From Chara braunii (taxonomy: Eukaryota > Streptophyta > Charophyceae > Charales > Characeae), in the NCBI GenBank assembly GCA_003427395.1, contig BFEA01000257.1, positions 1,377,637-1,403,213 on the forward strand: 25,577 bases of DNA, in the 5' to 3' direction. This document shows, in pieces, positions 10,084-18,960 of this stretch (position 1 is the stretch's first letter; the number at the start of each line of letters is the position of its first letter). A model generated the notes under the pieces. That model saw only the letters and a program-made list of their open reading frames with translations, was not told the DNA's origin and searched no databases. The position numbers and the translations under genes were made by a program.

Positions 10084-13000
10084 ATGGAGGCTTTACAAGC
10101 ATATTATGGTAAGAACCCAGCTTGGCATCGTGCAATCAAAACTGCAGTTTTGGATCTCCGCTCTCTTAATGTCAATGGTCTAGCTACGGCAGATGCGGAA
10201 AAAGAAAAGCCATAATAGAACAATTGAAAGGGGTGGAGGGAAGAACATGGCCCGACATCATATGCATACAGAAAATACATCTTACCAATACTCCTGCTAA
10301 CACTAGGGCTCATAACATCGTATGACCATTCAATAAGATTAGTGCTCTGACTCCAAGGAGTGGCTCAACTGGAGTAGCTATCTGGGTCCCTCCGGATTCT
10401 AGGGCAGAGATAACTCATTGGGTGGCTGACAAAGAGCAAGGCCGATGGATATGGGCAATCCTAGTGATTGATTTTGAAGTCATATGTGTTATTAATGTAT
10501 ATAGTCCTAACGATATAAAAGAAAGAGTCAAGTTCTTTCAAGATATTAGAAAACGAATTCCGGATGAAATGCCTGTAATAATGACAAGTGATTTCAACGC
10601 CGGCCCAGATAGATGGCTTGATCGCTAGAAGATTCCTTCTCCATGTCCTCCTTATATAGAAGAAGACGAAAAAATCATACAAGAATTATGTGAGAATGAG
10701 CATTTTTTCGACTCTTATCGAAAGATTTTTCCTCGGAAAAAACTTTTCACATGTATTCGTGACCATGGTAATCTTCTGCAATCTAAATCTAGAATAAATT
10801 TAATTCTGATGTCTGAAGATCTAGATAGAGCTCTTGTTTGGGCAGTCATTTTTCCGCAAAGTCCATGGTCTGGTGCTAATCACAAAATGTGTGCGGTACT
10901 CTTATCTTTCAAGAAGAAACCGGATCAAGGGAAGGGGTTTTATACACTTAATACATCCCTCTTATATCATAATCATTTCAAAAAATATGTAGCGGATGTG
11001 TGAAAATATTGACAATCAACAAGAGAGAAACAAGATTCTTACATTTCTTGGTTTAATAATGGCCTAGTTTTTATTGCAAAAAAGTGTAATGAGTATTCAA
11101 AACTACAAGCAGGAAATAAATATCTACAAGAAATGAATATTCAAGAACAAATTCTAAATTATGAATCTCAGGAACAACTTGGTGAATCCTCCCAAACTAT
11201 CAATATTCAAGAACTTAGGAACCAACTTTTAACCTTCGCACAACATCATTGGCAAGGCCACCTAATCAGAGGTAAGCTATCAAGATTTTCTTCTAAAGGG
11301 CAAATTGATACATCCTTTTTTGCTATGTTCCGATCACGAGCCAAACGCTCATCCATAGAAAGTCTTTTTGATCCTGAGATTTCTCAAGATCCCTTGATGG
11401 CTGCACCCTCTGCAGCTAGTTTAAAAGTAGCCTATGATTTTTTCAAAAAACTATTTCTCTCATCCAAAGATCCCACCTGTCTTGACAAGGAAAATCAAGC
11501 CATTCGTCTCTTTCTGGAACCACTCTTCCAATCCATCAGTCAAGAACAACGTGGCACTCTAAAAAGACCACTAACAAAGGATGAAATTTGGATAGCATTA
11601 ATACAAATGGATGAAGATAAGACTCCGGGGGTGGATGGCCTCCCAAAGGAATTTTGGGAAACTATGTGGTCTTCTATTTCATCAGACTTAATGCATTACT
11701 TTCAAGGGGTCGGGGAGTCAGGTAAGATGGGAGAAATAGTGAGTCAAGGTATACTTACATTACTATACAAAAAAGGGGATAAGACAAACATAAGGAATTA
11801 TAGACCAATAACCTTACTAACAGTTGTTTATAAGTTGTTGCCAAAAGCGCTTGCAAATCGGATGATTCCAGTAATGCCTGATATAATTCACCCCTCACAA
11901 ACAAGATTCATAAATGGGAGACACATACAGGATTATATTCTCTTAATCAACGAAATAATCAAACTCTCACGACAATAAAAAAATAATGCAGCCTTTGTTT
12001 TTATAGATTTTGAAAAAGCCAATGACCATGTTGATTGGAGATTCTTGGATGCTTGTTTGCAAAAATTGAACTTTGACCCCAATATGAGAATATGGGTTAA
12101 AATTTTGCATACAAATGTTACAACACGTATTCTTGTTAATGGTCTCTTGTCATCGGAAATACATCTATAGAGGTCAGTTAGACAAGAGGATCCTTTGACC
12201 CTTTTTCTTTCCTTAATTGTGATGGAAGCTCTGGGGGCTAATCTTAGAGTTAATCACAACATTAAACGACTTCATATCTCTGGTATACCTGAGGAAGTGA
12301 TTCTTATAGCCTCCATGTTCGCAGATGATCTGACCATTATAATGGAAGCCTCGGCTGAAAATATGGAGGAAATCAAGAATATGTTGGACAAATTCTCGGT
12401 TGTCTCAGACATGATGGTCAATTGGGGAAATAAAACGCAAGGATGGTGGATTCACTCAAATGGAGATCGTCCATCTGAGTCCCCCAGGGTGCAATGGTTA
12501 CCCCTGGAGGCCCCACTGAGGATTATGGGGATGTCTCTTTTGACTTTTGGCAAACTTGCTGCCAATGATGAGTGAATTTTCAAACCTGCTATAGAAAAAA
12601 TGAATCAATGGAAAGGTTTGCACACCTCTCTTTCTGGTAGATCTGTAGTGATAAATAATGTAGTGCTAGCTTCGATATAGTATAAATCGACATTATGGCC
12701 AATTAGCAAATCACGTACTAAACAACTTCAAAAACAAGTATCGGCCTTTCTGTGGAGGGGGGATCATGAACAAGAAAGAGTAATTCAAGAGTAGCATGGC
12801 TAACGTTGATTCAACCTAAGTCCAAGGGGGGTTTGGGAATTCTTGATCCAACTCTGCAAACTCAAGCTTTGTCTCTACAATGGATAATAGATCTCATTCT
12901 CGGTATTGACAAGCCTTGGCAGCCATTGGCACTAGAACAAATTAGAAGATTGGCGTCGATATCTCCCGCAGAGATTCACCCCCTCACTTGGGTGGAGGAT

Positions 13001-14656
13001 AAATTTTGGATTATTCCTTGACCTAATGCACATTCAAAGGAAGAGGGGGAGAGAGGAGCAACTTGAGTTGATCTTCTCATAGATAACCTATGGGTTCCTC
13101 TACTAAAAACATGACGTAGACTGCCCCTACCAAGTAAACCTTTTCCTTCACGATTTGAGAAAATTTTAAGGCAGCCTTTGTTCGGGAACAGATGAATAAC
13201 TGATAATAATGGTTCTATTTACAATAGTTCTCAATCTCCCTGGTCTCAATGGGTGAAAAAAGGAATATTAAGGGTCAAAGATATTTAAGACCAGGAGAAG
13301 AAAGGTTGGATGACACCTACTCAACTTAAAAAGAAAATTTCATATGCCCATAGGCTACCCCAAAACCTCGACCAAATGATTTGCTTCATTCCTCTAGGAT
13401 GGGTGAGGTTGCTAAAGAAAGAAATAAATCTACAAGAAGAAGATTGGGTAATGGTTGTACAGGATCCAGAATGGTGGCAAGTGGGTCAAATAATGAGTCT
13501 GGTGGAGGAAGGAGCCTTGGTCGCTTTCTTCAGAATAACCACAAATCACCTCCTTCTTCCCTCGCAGGTCAACGAAGTAATTTTTTTCCCCTTTATATAA
13601 ATATTTAGGATTAGGGTTCTTTTCATCTCGGCAATTAAAGGATGGAGAGTTTTTCAACCACAATGCCTGATTCCGAACTTACCTTTGGACCCAATTGAAT
13701 AGGTATGGCAAACTGGGATGAAAGGTAAGCCACTCGTATTGCAATCCCTCATAGTCAAGTCAATCTACAGATTATTAATACCAATGGTGGACGTAGCGTC
13801 CATAATAAGGGACCGATGGGTTAGACATCTGAATAATGATGCTAAAAAATTCCGAAATATAAAATTGTTCAATAAATTAAAATAGAGACCAACAAAATTA
13901 TCCTCTACACAATGGCAAATAATACATAGATGCCTGACTACTAATGACTGGTTGATAGATCATACTACCTTGGAACAAAAAAGTTTGGCATTCCCATTGT
14001 GTAAATCTTGCCTTTCTGTCTTTCCTCGAAAAAGGATCAGGGAGACTATTGAACACTTGTTCATGCAATGTCCAGGGACGATATTATTGTGGAGAAGATG
14101 GGACTGTGTTTGGAGAATTTTAACGGGAATAGACTGGTCATGGGATTGGAGAGTCATTCTTTTGGGTCATTGGGAACCAAATGATATACAACTTTCAGAA
14201 TTTCAGAGATTTTTTTTTGAAATAGGCCGGAAAACCATTTTGTGGGTAATATGGTACAAAAGATGCGTCCATGAAAGGGGAGATGTAAAGCTGGAAGGAT
14301 AAGAAATTGCTGAGTTAATTATTCCATTTGTACAGACTGAAATAAGGGAACATTGAAAAACTGTCTGTGTTAAGATAAAACATTCCTATCAGAAAAAGGA
14401 TATTCTTGGTATTATTCAAAAATTCAATCTTGACTTGCGGGGGGGAGCTGAAGGAGGAAGCTTGGGAGAAGTGAAATGGCGAGGAGGTGAAATGCAGGAG
14501 GAACCTCTAAAGCGGGACTTTCACCTGATCTTCAGAGACTGGTTTTCGCTTCAACCAGGAGTCACACTCAGATCCCCAGATTGTTTTCCTGATCTCTTCC
14601 CTCCATCAGAATTGGCAATGGTTGAGGTTCAATGGTATGTTTTGGGAGACGACTAA
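10084..14656 (+). pseudogene. LINE B ORF2 (endonuclease-reverse transcriptase), disrupted
   Basis: Starts at ATG 10084. The frame moves by one base in the A-run near 10200, runs to about 12785, shifts again and continues to TAA at 14654-14656, about 1,520 codons. An AP-type endonuclease lies at about 10130-10900 (LDLRSLNVNGL, I-Q-K-I-H-L, SDFNA, SRINLIL, GANHK). After a linker, the reverse transcriptase lies at about 11560-12600: TPGVDGLPKEFW, NYRPITLLTVVYKLL, QTRFINGRHIQ, motif A FIDFEKA (12000-12020), RQEDPLT and the catalytic F-A-D-D (12318-12329). The zf-RVT domain spans about 13910-14110 (QWQIIHRCL, C-K-S-C, IEHLFMQC, LLWRRWD). More than ten in-frame stops break it, most one C-to-T change from CGA, CAA or CAG. 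The frame at 14622-14870 also looks protein-like, so the true end may be downstream. Confidence 0.85.
10130..10990 (+). other. AP-type endonuclease domain of LINE B ORF2
   Basis: In active L1 elements this domain nicks target DNA to prime reverse transcription. The family blocks are in order: S-x-N-x-x-G (SLNVNGL), the Q-E-x-H block, VINVYSPN, G-D-F-N, S-R-I-D and the S-D-H block. Three acidic active-site positions are changed: the Glu after Gln is Lys (codon 10272-10274), the Asp of SRID is Asn (10797-10799), and the Asp before the final His is Asn (10878-10880). DFN at 10590 keeps its Asp. Each change is a single G-to-A step, so the enzyme would be inactive even without the stops. Confidence 0.75.
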
Positions 14657-14887
14657 ATTTCGAAGTTTCCAGGGGGTTTTGGTAGGGGGTTGGGAATGGA
14701 GGGAGAAAGAGGAATTAGCAGGAAATGGCAGAATCTGGCGCCTAGATCAAGGTGAAGAGATTTCTCACTATGTTCGTTTTTTGTCACTCTGGGTAGACTG
14801 TGAGGACCCCGACCTCAATTTTCTTATTGGTAATATCATCCTTGGGCACTGGGCCCGTTTTGTTTATAAAAAAAAAAATAAAAAAGA
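14657..14887 (+). mobile_element. LINE B 3' end and A-rich tail
   Basis: About 210 bp after the ORF2 stop lead to an A-rich run, TTTATAAAAAAAAAAATAAAAAAG. A frame open from 14622 gives an acidic, tryptophan-containing translation up to the A run, so part may still be coding after an unnoticed frameshift. GGGCACTGGGCCCG near 14850 is only faintly similar to the hairpin 3' end at 4755 and 25517. Confidence 0.5.
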
Positions 14888-14889
14888 TC

Positions 14890-14982
14890 TACTGAGGGTC
14901 CCGGTTCGAGGCCGTGCGTGCACGGCGGGGCCTGATGCCCTAAAATACACGTTGTTCAATAACTACTGTGAAGGCGCCTGTG
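14890..14982 (+). mobile_element. SINE-like repeat, copy 1 (5'-truncated, with B box)
   Basis: The element starts abruptly after the LINE B tail with CTGAGGGTCCC. It contains GGTTCGAGGCC at 14903-14913, a match to the tRNA/RNA polymerase III B box (GGTTCGANNCC). A perfect hairpin follows (GCCGTGC, gt, GCACGGC), then CTGATGCCCTAAAATACACG. The A-box region is missing on this copy. A second copy lies 320 bp downstream. Confidence 0.55.
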
Positions 14983-15175
14983 GAACCCGTGGGCAGTTGG
15001 CCCACCTTGGAGTGACCAGGTTAAGTAGCGGTGGTGGGGCTGCGTGTTGTCTGAGCGGAGTGTGTTGATTGTCGTGTCTGCGGTGTGGTGTTGTTTGTGT
15101 GTGGTGTGAGTTCAAGGATGCTACAGCCCTGGAGGTGGGCTGGATGTCACGACCGAAATGGATTATAACACCTTC

Positions 15176-15300
15176 AAGGGTTGTAGTGGTTACGAGACTT
15201 CGTTCGTGAGGCTGAGGGTGCCGGTTCGAGACCGTGCGTGCACGGCGGTGCCTGATGCCCTAAAATACACGTTGTGCAGTAACTACTCGTGTAGCCGACA
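15176..15300 (+). mobile_element. SINE-like repeat, copy 2 (possible A and B boxes)
   Basis: TTGTAGTGGTTACGAGAC (15181-15198) resembles the D-arm and A-box part of a tRNA. GGTTCGAGACC (15223-15233) is a good B box, 30-40 bases further on, the spacing found in tRNA-derived SINEs. After it comes the same CCGTGC-gt-GCACGG hairpin and CTGATGCCCTAAAATACACG as copy 1. No full cloverleaf can be drawn, so it is not a functional tRNA gene. A tRNA-derived SINE is the best reading. Confidence 0.5.
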
Positions 15301-15370
15301 AATTCTCCATGCAACATGCCCGCTTGCTCAACCATCGGAGCCAATGTAAACACACGATCTCCCGAACCAA

Positions 15371-15491
<121 letters not shown>

Positions 15492-15590
15492 GAAAAAAAA
15501 TAGAACACGGTGTAGAGCACTTCAAATAGCTTTCATTCGAGAGATGAAAAAATGACAGCATGAAAGCACCGACGTTGCTCGACTGGTTTC

Positions 15591-15613
15591 GACCTCATCG
15601 CCAGACTGAGGTC
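15591..15613 (-). other. Hairpin in a CTGATGA...GAAAC context
   Basis: GACCTCA (15591-15597) and TGAGGTC (15607-15613) form a perfect 7-bp stem with a 9-nt loop. On the minus strand the stem is preceded by CTGATGAT and followed by GAAAC, the conserved strands of a hammerhead ribozyme core. One extra base sits between CTGATGA and the stem, and I could not find a proper stem III and cleavage site. I therefore list it as a hairpin only. Confidence 0.5.
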
Positions 15614-15619
15614 ATCATC

Positions 15620-16470
15620 AGGAGCAGATGAGAAAGCTCGTTGATCTTTACCGTGTCCGAAGTCTTAAATATGAGCCTTACTACATTCTCTAACTCGCAT
15701 CCGTGGATGGTCACCTTCGGATCTACGTTGTCGAGCGCATCGGTCCGGCACCACACGTGGCAGCGCGGGACCCTCTCGGCCGCGTCACGCAGGAGTTGGA
15801 CCAATCTCGTCACGAGCATACAAATGGAGCTTCCTTAGGCCGCTCCTGCCGAGTGCGCCAGCCATACCTCTCACGAGCCCCTACGACAAGATAGGGCCTA
15901 CGCGAGGCACAACCTACCTCCACCTTACGGGAGTTGTCACCTCCCTTCGATGGGCGTATCCCCGCCGAGCTACTAGTCCACAATACGAAAGCTAATCAGT
16001 TGCAATCGCAGAGGTGGACCAGCCGAGGGCGTTTCTCGTTCGCTGTAGCATAGGGGGTACGCGCGGCAACACGCCTATCGGACCCGTACGCGAACCGATA
16101 ACTCAGGGGGCTGAAGTCCCAAGCGCGGCTCGACGTCGGTCGGTTAAGACGCATCCCACTCGCCACACACACACCGCTCTAACAACGCAAAGACAACACA
16201 ACATACGCACACACACGCGCCCATAGCAAAACAACACATACGCACGACACACGACACGAACAACGTGATAACGCTCCTAGCCCCTTAGTAGTCGTCCGAT
16301 AACTTCCTGACACGGAGATTGGATAGGCGTTGCGCGCAAGGCTTAGCATAAAAGCCGCACGGGCGCAGGGCTAACTCATATCGACTCGCAATGCAAGCGT
16401 GCATAAGCAGTCACAAAGATGGCGTACTATGTAGTATCCATACTCATGCGGTCCTCGTTATTCTCGAGGG
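15620..16470. other. Gene-free stretch, CpG-rich
   Basis: No frame with a recognisable motif and no RNA gene. CpG is common and not depleted. A CA-rich stretch at about 16160-16255 (ACACACAC mixed with CGCACGACAC) is the only low-complexity part. It may be old LTR-element sequence, but no boundaries are visible. Confidence 0.5.
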
Positions 16471-16999
16471 TTGCATTCGACACTCAAGTGTCGGCTGACA
16501 CGCGCCTTGAGGGTTAATCTCTCGACGCTGGACAACCGCCAAGCGCGGTTGAAGACCACAGACCCCCTTCTGCACCCTTATGCAGAGTGGGTGGTACACA
16601 GGTCCATGCCTGTGATGGTAGTCGTTTCTCGCGGCCTTGGGGGTAAGTCCTACCCCGGGTCCGGGCGGAAGTCAAGGGGTTTGACTTTGATGGTTGCCAC
16701 GGACTACAACGTCCAACCATAAAAATCTCCAAAAAGCAAAGGATAGGGAATAGGCCGACGGTCCCCCGACCCTAATCGAAGGTCATGACCTTGGGGTACC
16801 CTTCCCTTCTCGGGCGGCGCCCGCGCCCTAAAGCACCCAGGCGTTCGCACACATGCGCGACTTCCTTTGGTCCCATAACCTTTTGACGCTAGGGCAGCGA
16901 GACGTCGCGCGCGGAATTTTAATATAAGTCGCGCGACCATAGGCCAATCCCATACCAACTAACGATGTCAGTCATACGTGGTAATCGCAGCTCCGGCCC

Positions 17000-17073
17000 C
17001 ACGATATTGAATGGCTGAAGGAATATATCGCAAGGGGTTACCCCTCACGATATTGAACGACTGAAGGACATGC
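17000..17073. repeat. Short direct repeat, 46-bp spacing
   Basis: CACGATATTGAA-TGGCTGAAGGA (from 17000) recurs as CACGATATTGAA-CGACTGAAGGA (from 17046). The spacer contains the palindrome GGGGTTACCCC. It lies inside the hairpin-rich region; no function can be assigned. Confidence 0.75.
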
Positions 17074-17432
17074 CGTTCGACCCTCGCGGCGCTTCCACCC
17101 TCAGGGTGGGGCATCCCGCTGGGAAAAATAAATAGGCCCTGCGCGAGGGGAAATCTCTCACCCGCAGGACTTAGGGCCTAAGGTGTCTTGGACAAGGACC
17201 TCGAATCCCAGCCCTGGACTAACGTCCGACTATGAAGCCCCCAAGGGGTAAATGAGCAAGCACCAAAGGGGTTCCCTTTCCAATCATCGACCACGACTCC
17301 AGACCGGACTTTTTAATATGGGGCCTCTCAAGCCTCACGAGCACCCGCCATAGGTACATACAAGTACACACACGTAGGGGAGGCAGAGTTGCGACGATCA
17401 CTTTTCACAGGCACAGTGGGACTTCTCACAAC

Positions 17433-17450
17433 CATATATATATATATATA
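17433..17450. repeat. (AT)n microsatellite
   Basis: Nine uninterrupted AT units in otherwise GC-balanced sequence. Confidence 0.9.
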
Positions 17451-18069
17451 CATGTGATCGCAAGGCAGTCCAATCAAAAAATCTCAGTCATCGAATATAC
17501 CTGCAATCACATCAAAGAGTCCAAACACAATCCACGCACTACACGGAGTCAACCCCAACCATTCTCTACACTCATGCCCCTTGCTTTAGCCATGCAAGCC
17601 CCAATCTCCAATCCAACCAACCTTAATTAAATACTCAGTATCGTCGTTAAATGACCATTCAATAAAAGTCCGGGTAAAACCCTTAACAAACAATAAAGTC
17701 ACCAAGGCTAAGGCCTTTTAGGTTGAGTATGGAGAATGGGTTGAAATTGAGTTGTAAACCGACGAATCGGCAACCGACCTGTTATCAGTGATAACTGAGG
17801 ATGATCCTCGTAGGATCAAGCTGACCCTAATCCAAATCCTGAGTCGAACGACCGAAAGGACCTGTAACACAAGACAGGTCAATCCCCAAGCTAAACCTAT
17901 AAGTTATTGGAGGGTAATCACAATCTTGCTCCAAAAACCTACCTAACTTACAAAGCCTAAGTCTATCCTTAAGCAGTGCCCAAAGCAAAGACAGCCTTGG
18001 CAAAACCTCCCCTATCCAGGGTGGGTCGCCAAGTCGCCACCTGTTGAAATATAATATATCTCTTCCAAA

Positions 18070-18640
18070 CTAAGAAAATTTCGGCAGCACTTCCCGTAGG
18101 AAAAGTGTCTTTTCAAAATTTATACGAGCTCTAATATCAAAAGCAGGAGTAATCTGTAACTCTAGAAAGTCAAATTTTGTCTAACTCCCTGAATCACTAG
18201 AAATTTGGGCAGCATCCCCCTTGGAAATGGAGACTTTCCAGATTTATGCCAAGTCAAATTTAAACTCAGTCCCCAGCTTGGAGTCTAACTTAGACAAAAT
18301 TTGACTAACCCCTCAGTTTTGCAGAAATTTCGGCAGCACTCCCCCTAGAAAAGTGCTTTCCCAAAATTTATACAAAGCTAGGTTTAAACTTGAGACTACC
18401 TTTGACTTCCCAAAGTCCAGTTTTGTCTAACTCCCTGGATTAGCAAAAATTTGGGCAGCACTCCCTTTAGAAAATGAGACTTTCCAAATTTTTACTAAGT
18501 CAGATATAACGAAAAGACAAGTAGAACTTTGACAAGTCAAAATTTGTCTAACTCCTTGAACCTGTAGAAATTTCGGCAGCGCTTCCCGTAGAGAAAGTGA
18601 CTTACCAAACTTTATACAAGTCCAAGTATAACAGTGAGCC
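18070..18640. repeat. Tandem array, five units of about 123 bp, each able to fold
   Basis: The landmark AAATTT(C/G)GGCAG recurs with its GG at about 18084, 18209, 18333, 18455 and 18576, spacings of 125, 124, 122 and 121 bp. Each unit then has CACTCCC-like sequence, TAGAAAA, a CTTTCC block and (A)AATTTATAC; between units lies GTCTAACTCCCTG. The AAATTTGG start pairs with CCAAATTT about 30 bases later. In unit 4 the pairing is 10 bp (AAAAATTTGG 18445-18454 with CCAAATTTTT 18484-18493), and in unit 2 it is 8 bp with one G-U. Units 1 and 3 have an extra inner stem (CACTT/AAGTG; AGCACT/AGTGCT). Divergence is high, so the array is old. No gene is present. Confidence 0.85.
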
Positions 18641-18960
18641 CCAGAAAATGCAAGAATCGATCTAAGTAAAATAAGGTCAGTCCAGAAAATGCAGGAATTG
18701 AACTAACTCCTATCGCTCTAGCACGCGGTGAGTTTCTAAAGCAACTACCTATCAACCTGAAACCCAGACCACGTAGTAATCTCACTCAGCCACATGCAGG
18801 CCAAACCACAAGGGTAAGTACTCTCACCAACCCCAAGCTCTTTATCAACCTATAGTTCATGCTCCCTCTGTGAGTTATCCCTTCATACCCAATCTTACAT
18901 AAGGCATAGGTCAGGCCACTTGAACTTACAGAGCACGCCCAACTTAGCCAGGCCTAAAGC

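Larger units (their letters stand above)
5988..14887 (+). mobile_element. LINE B: nearly full-length, inactivated two-ORF L1-type retrotransposon
   Basis: About 8.9 kb with the expected order: ORF1 (5988-10082, zinc knuckle), ORF2 (10084-14656: endonuclease, reverse transcriptase, zf-RVT), a short 3' region, and an A-rich end (about 14868-14885, A10-TA6 type). ORF1 and ORF2 are separated by a single base. Neither ORF is open, so the copy is dead, but its domain order and length look complete. The 5' end may lie somewhat upstream of 5988. Its ORF2 zf-RVT region resembles LINE A (both have QWQIIHRCL and the same Cys/His spacing), so the two are related families. The sequence directly after the A-rich end is a SINE-like repeat. 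No clear target-site duplication was found. Confidence 0.85.
16478..17880. repeat. Dense cluster of short, perfect, non-identical hairpins
   Basis: Perfect inverted repeats with stems of 4-7 bp and loops of 0-8 nt follow one another. Examples: CGACACT/AGTGTCG 16478-16493, TCTGCA/TGCAGA 16569-16586, CACAGG/CCTGTG 16597-16614, GGGGTA/TACCCC 16640-16656, GTCAA/TTGAC 16671-16685, the 14-bp palindrome AAGGTCATGACCTT 16779-16792, CCACCC/GGGTGG 17095-17109, CTTAGG/CCTAAG 17170-17182, AAAGGG/CCCTTT 17265-17279, GTTATCA/TGATAAC 17781-17795, GAGGAT/ATCCTC 17797-17809 and GACCTGT/ACAGGTC 17859-17880. Their sequences are all different, so they are not copies of one another. No protein frame is present. 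Confidence 0.7.

Noticed and set aside
15181-15253. Functional tRNA gene
   Set aside because: A good B box and a partial A box are present, but no acceptor stem or anticodon arm can be formed. A SINE-type remnant fits better.
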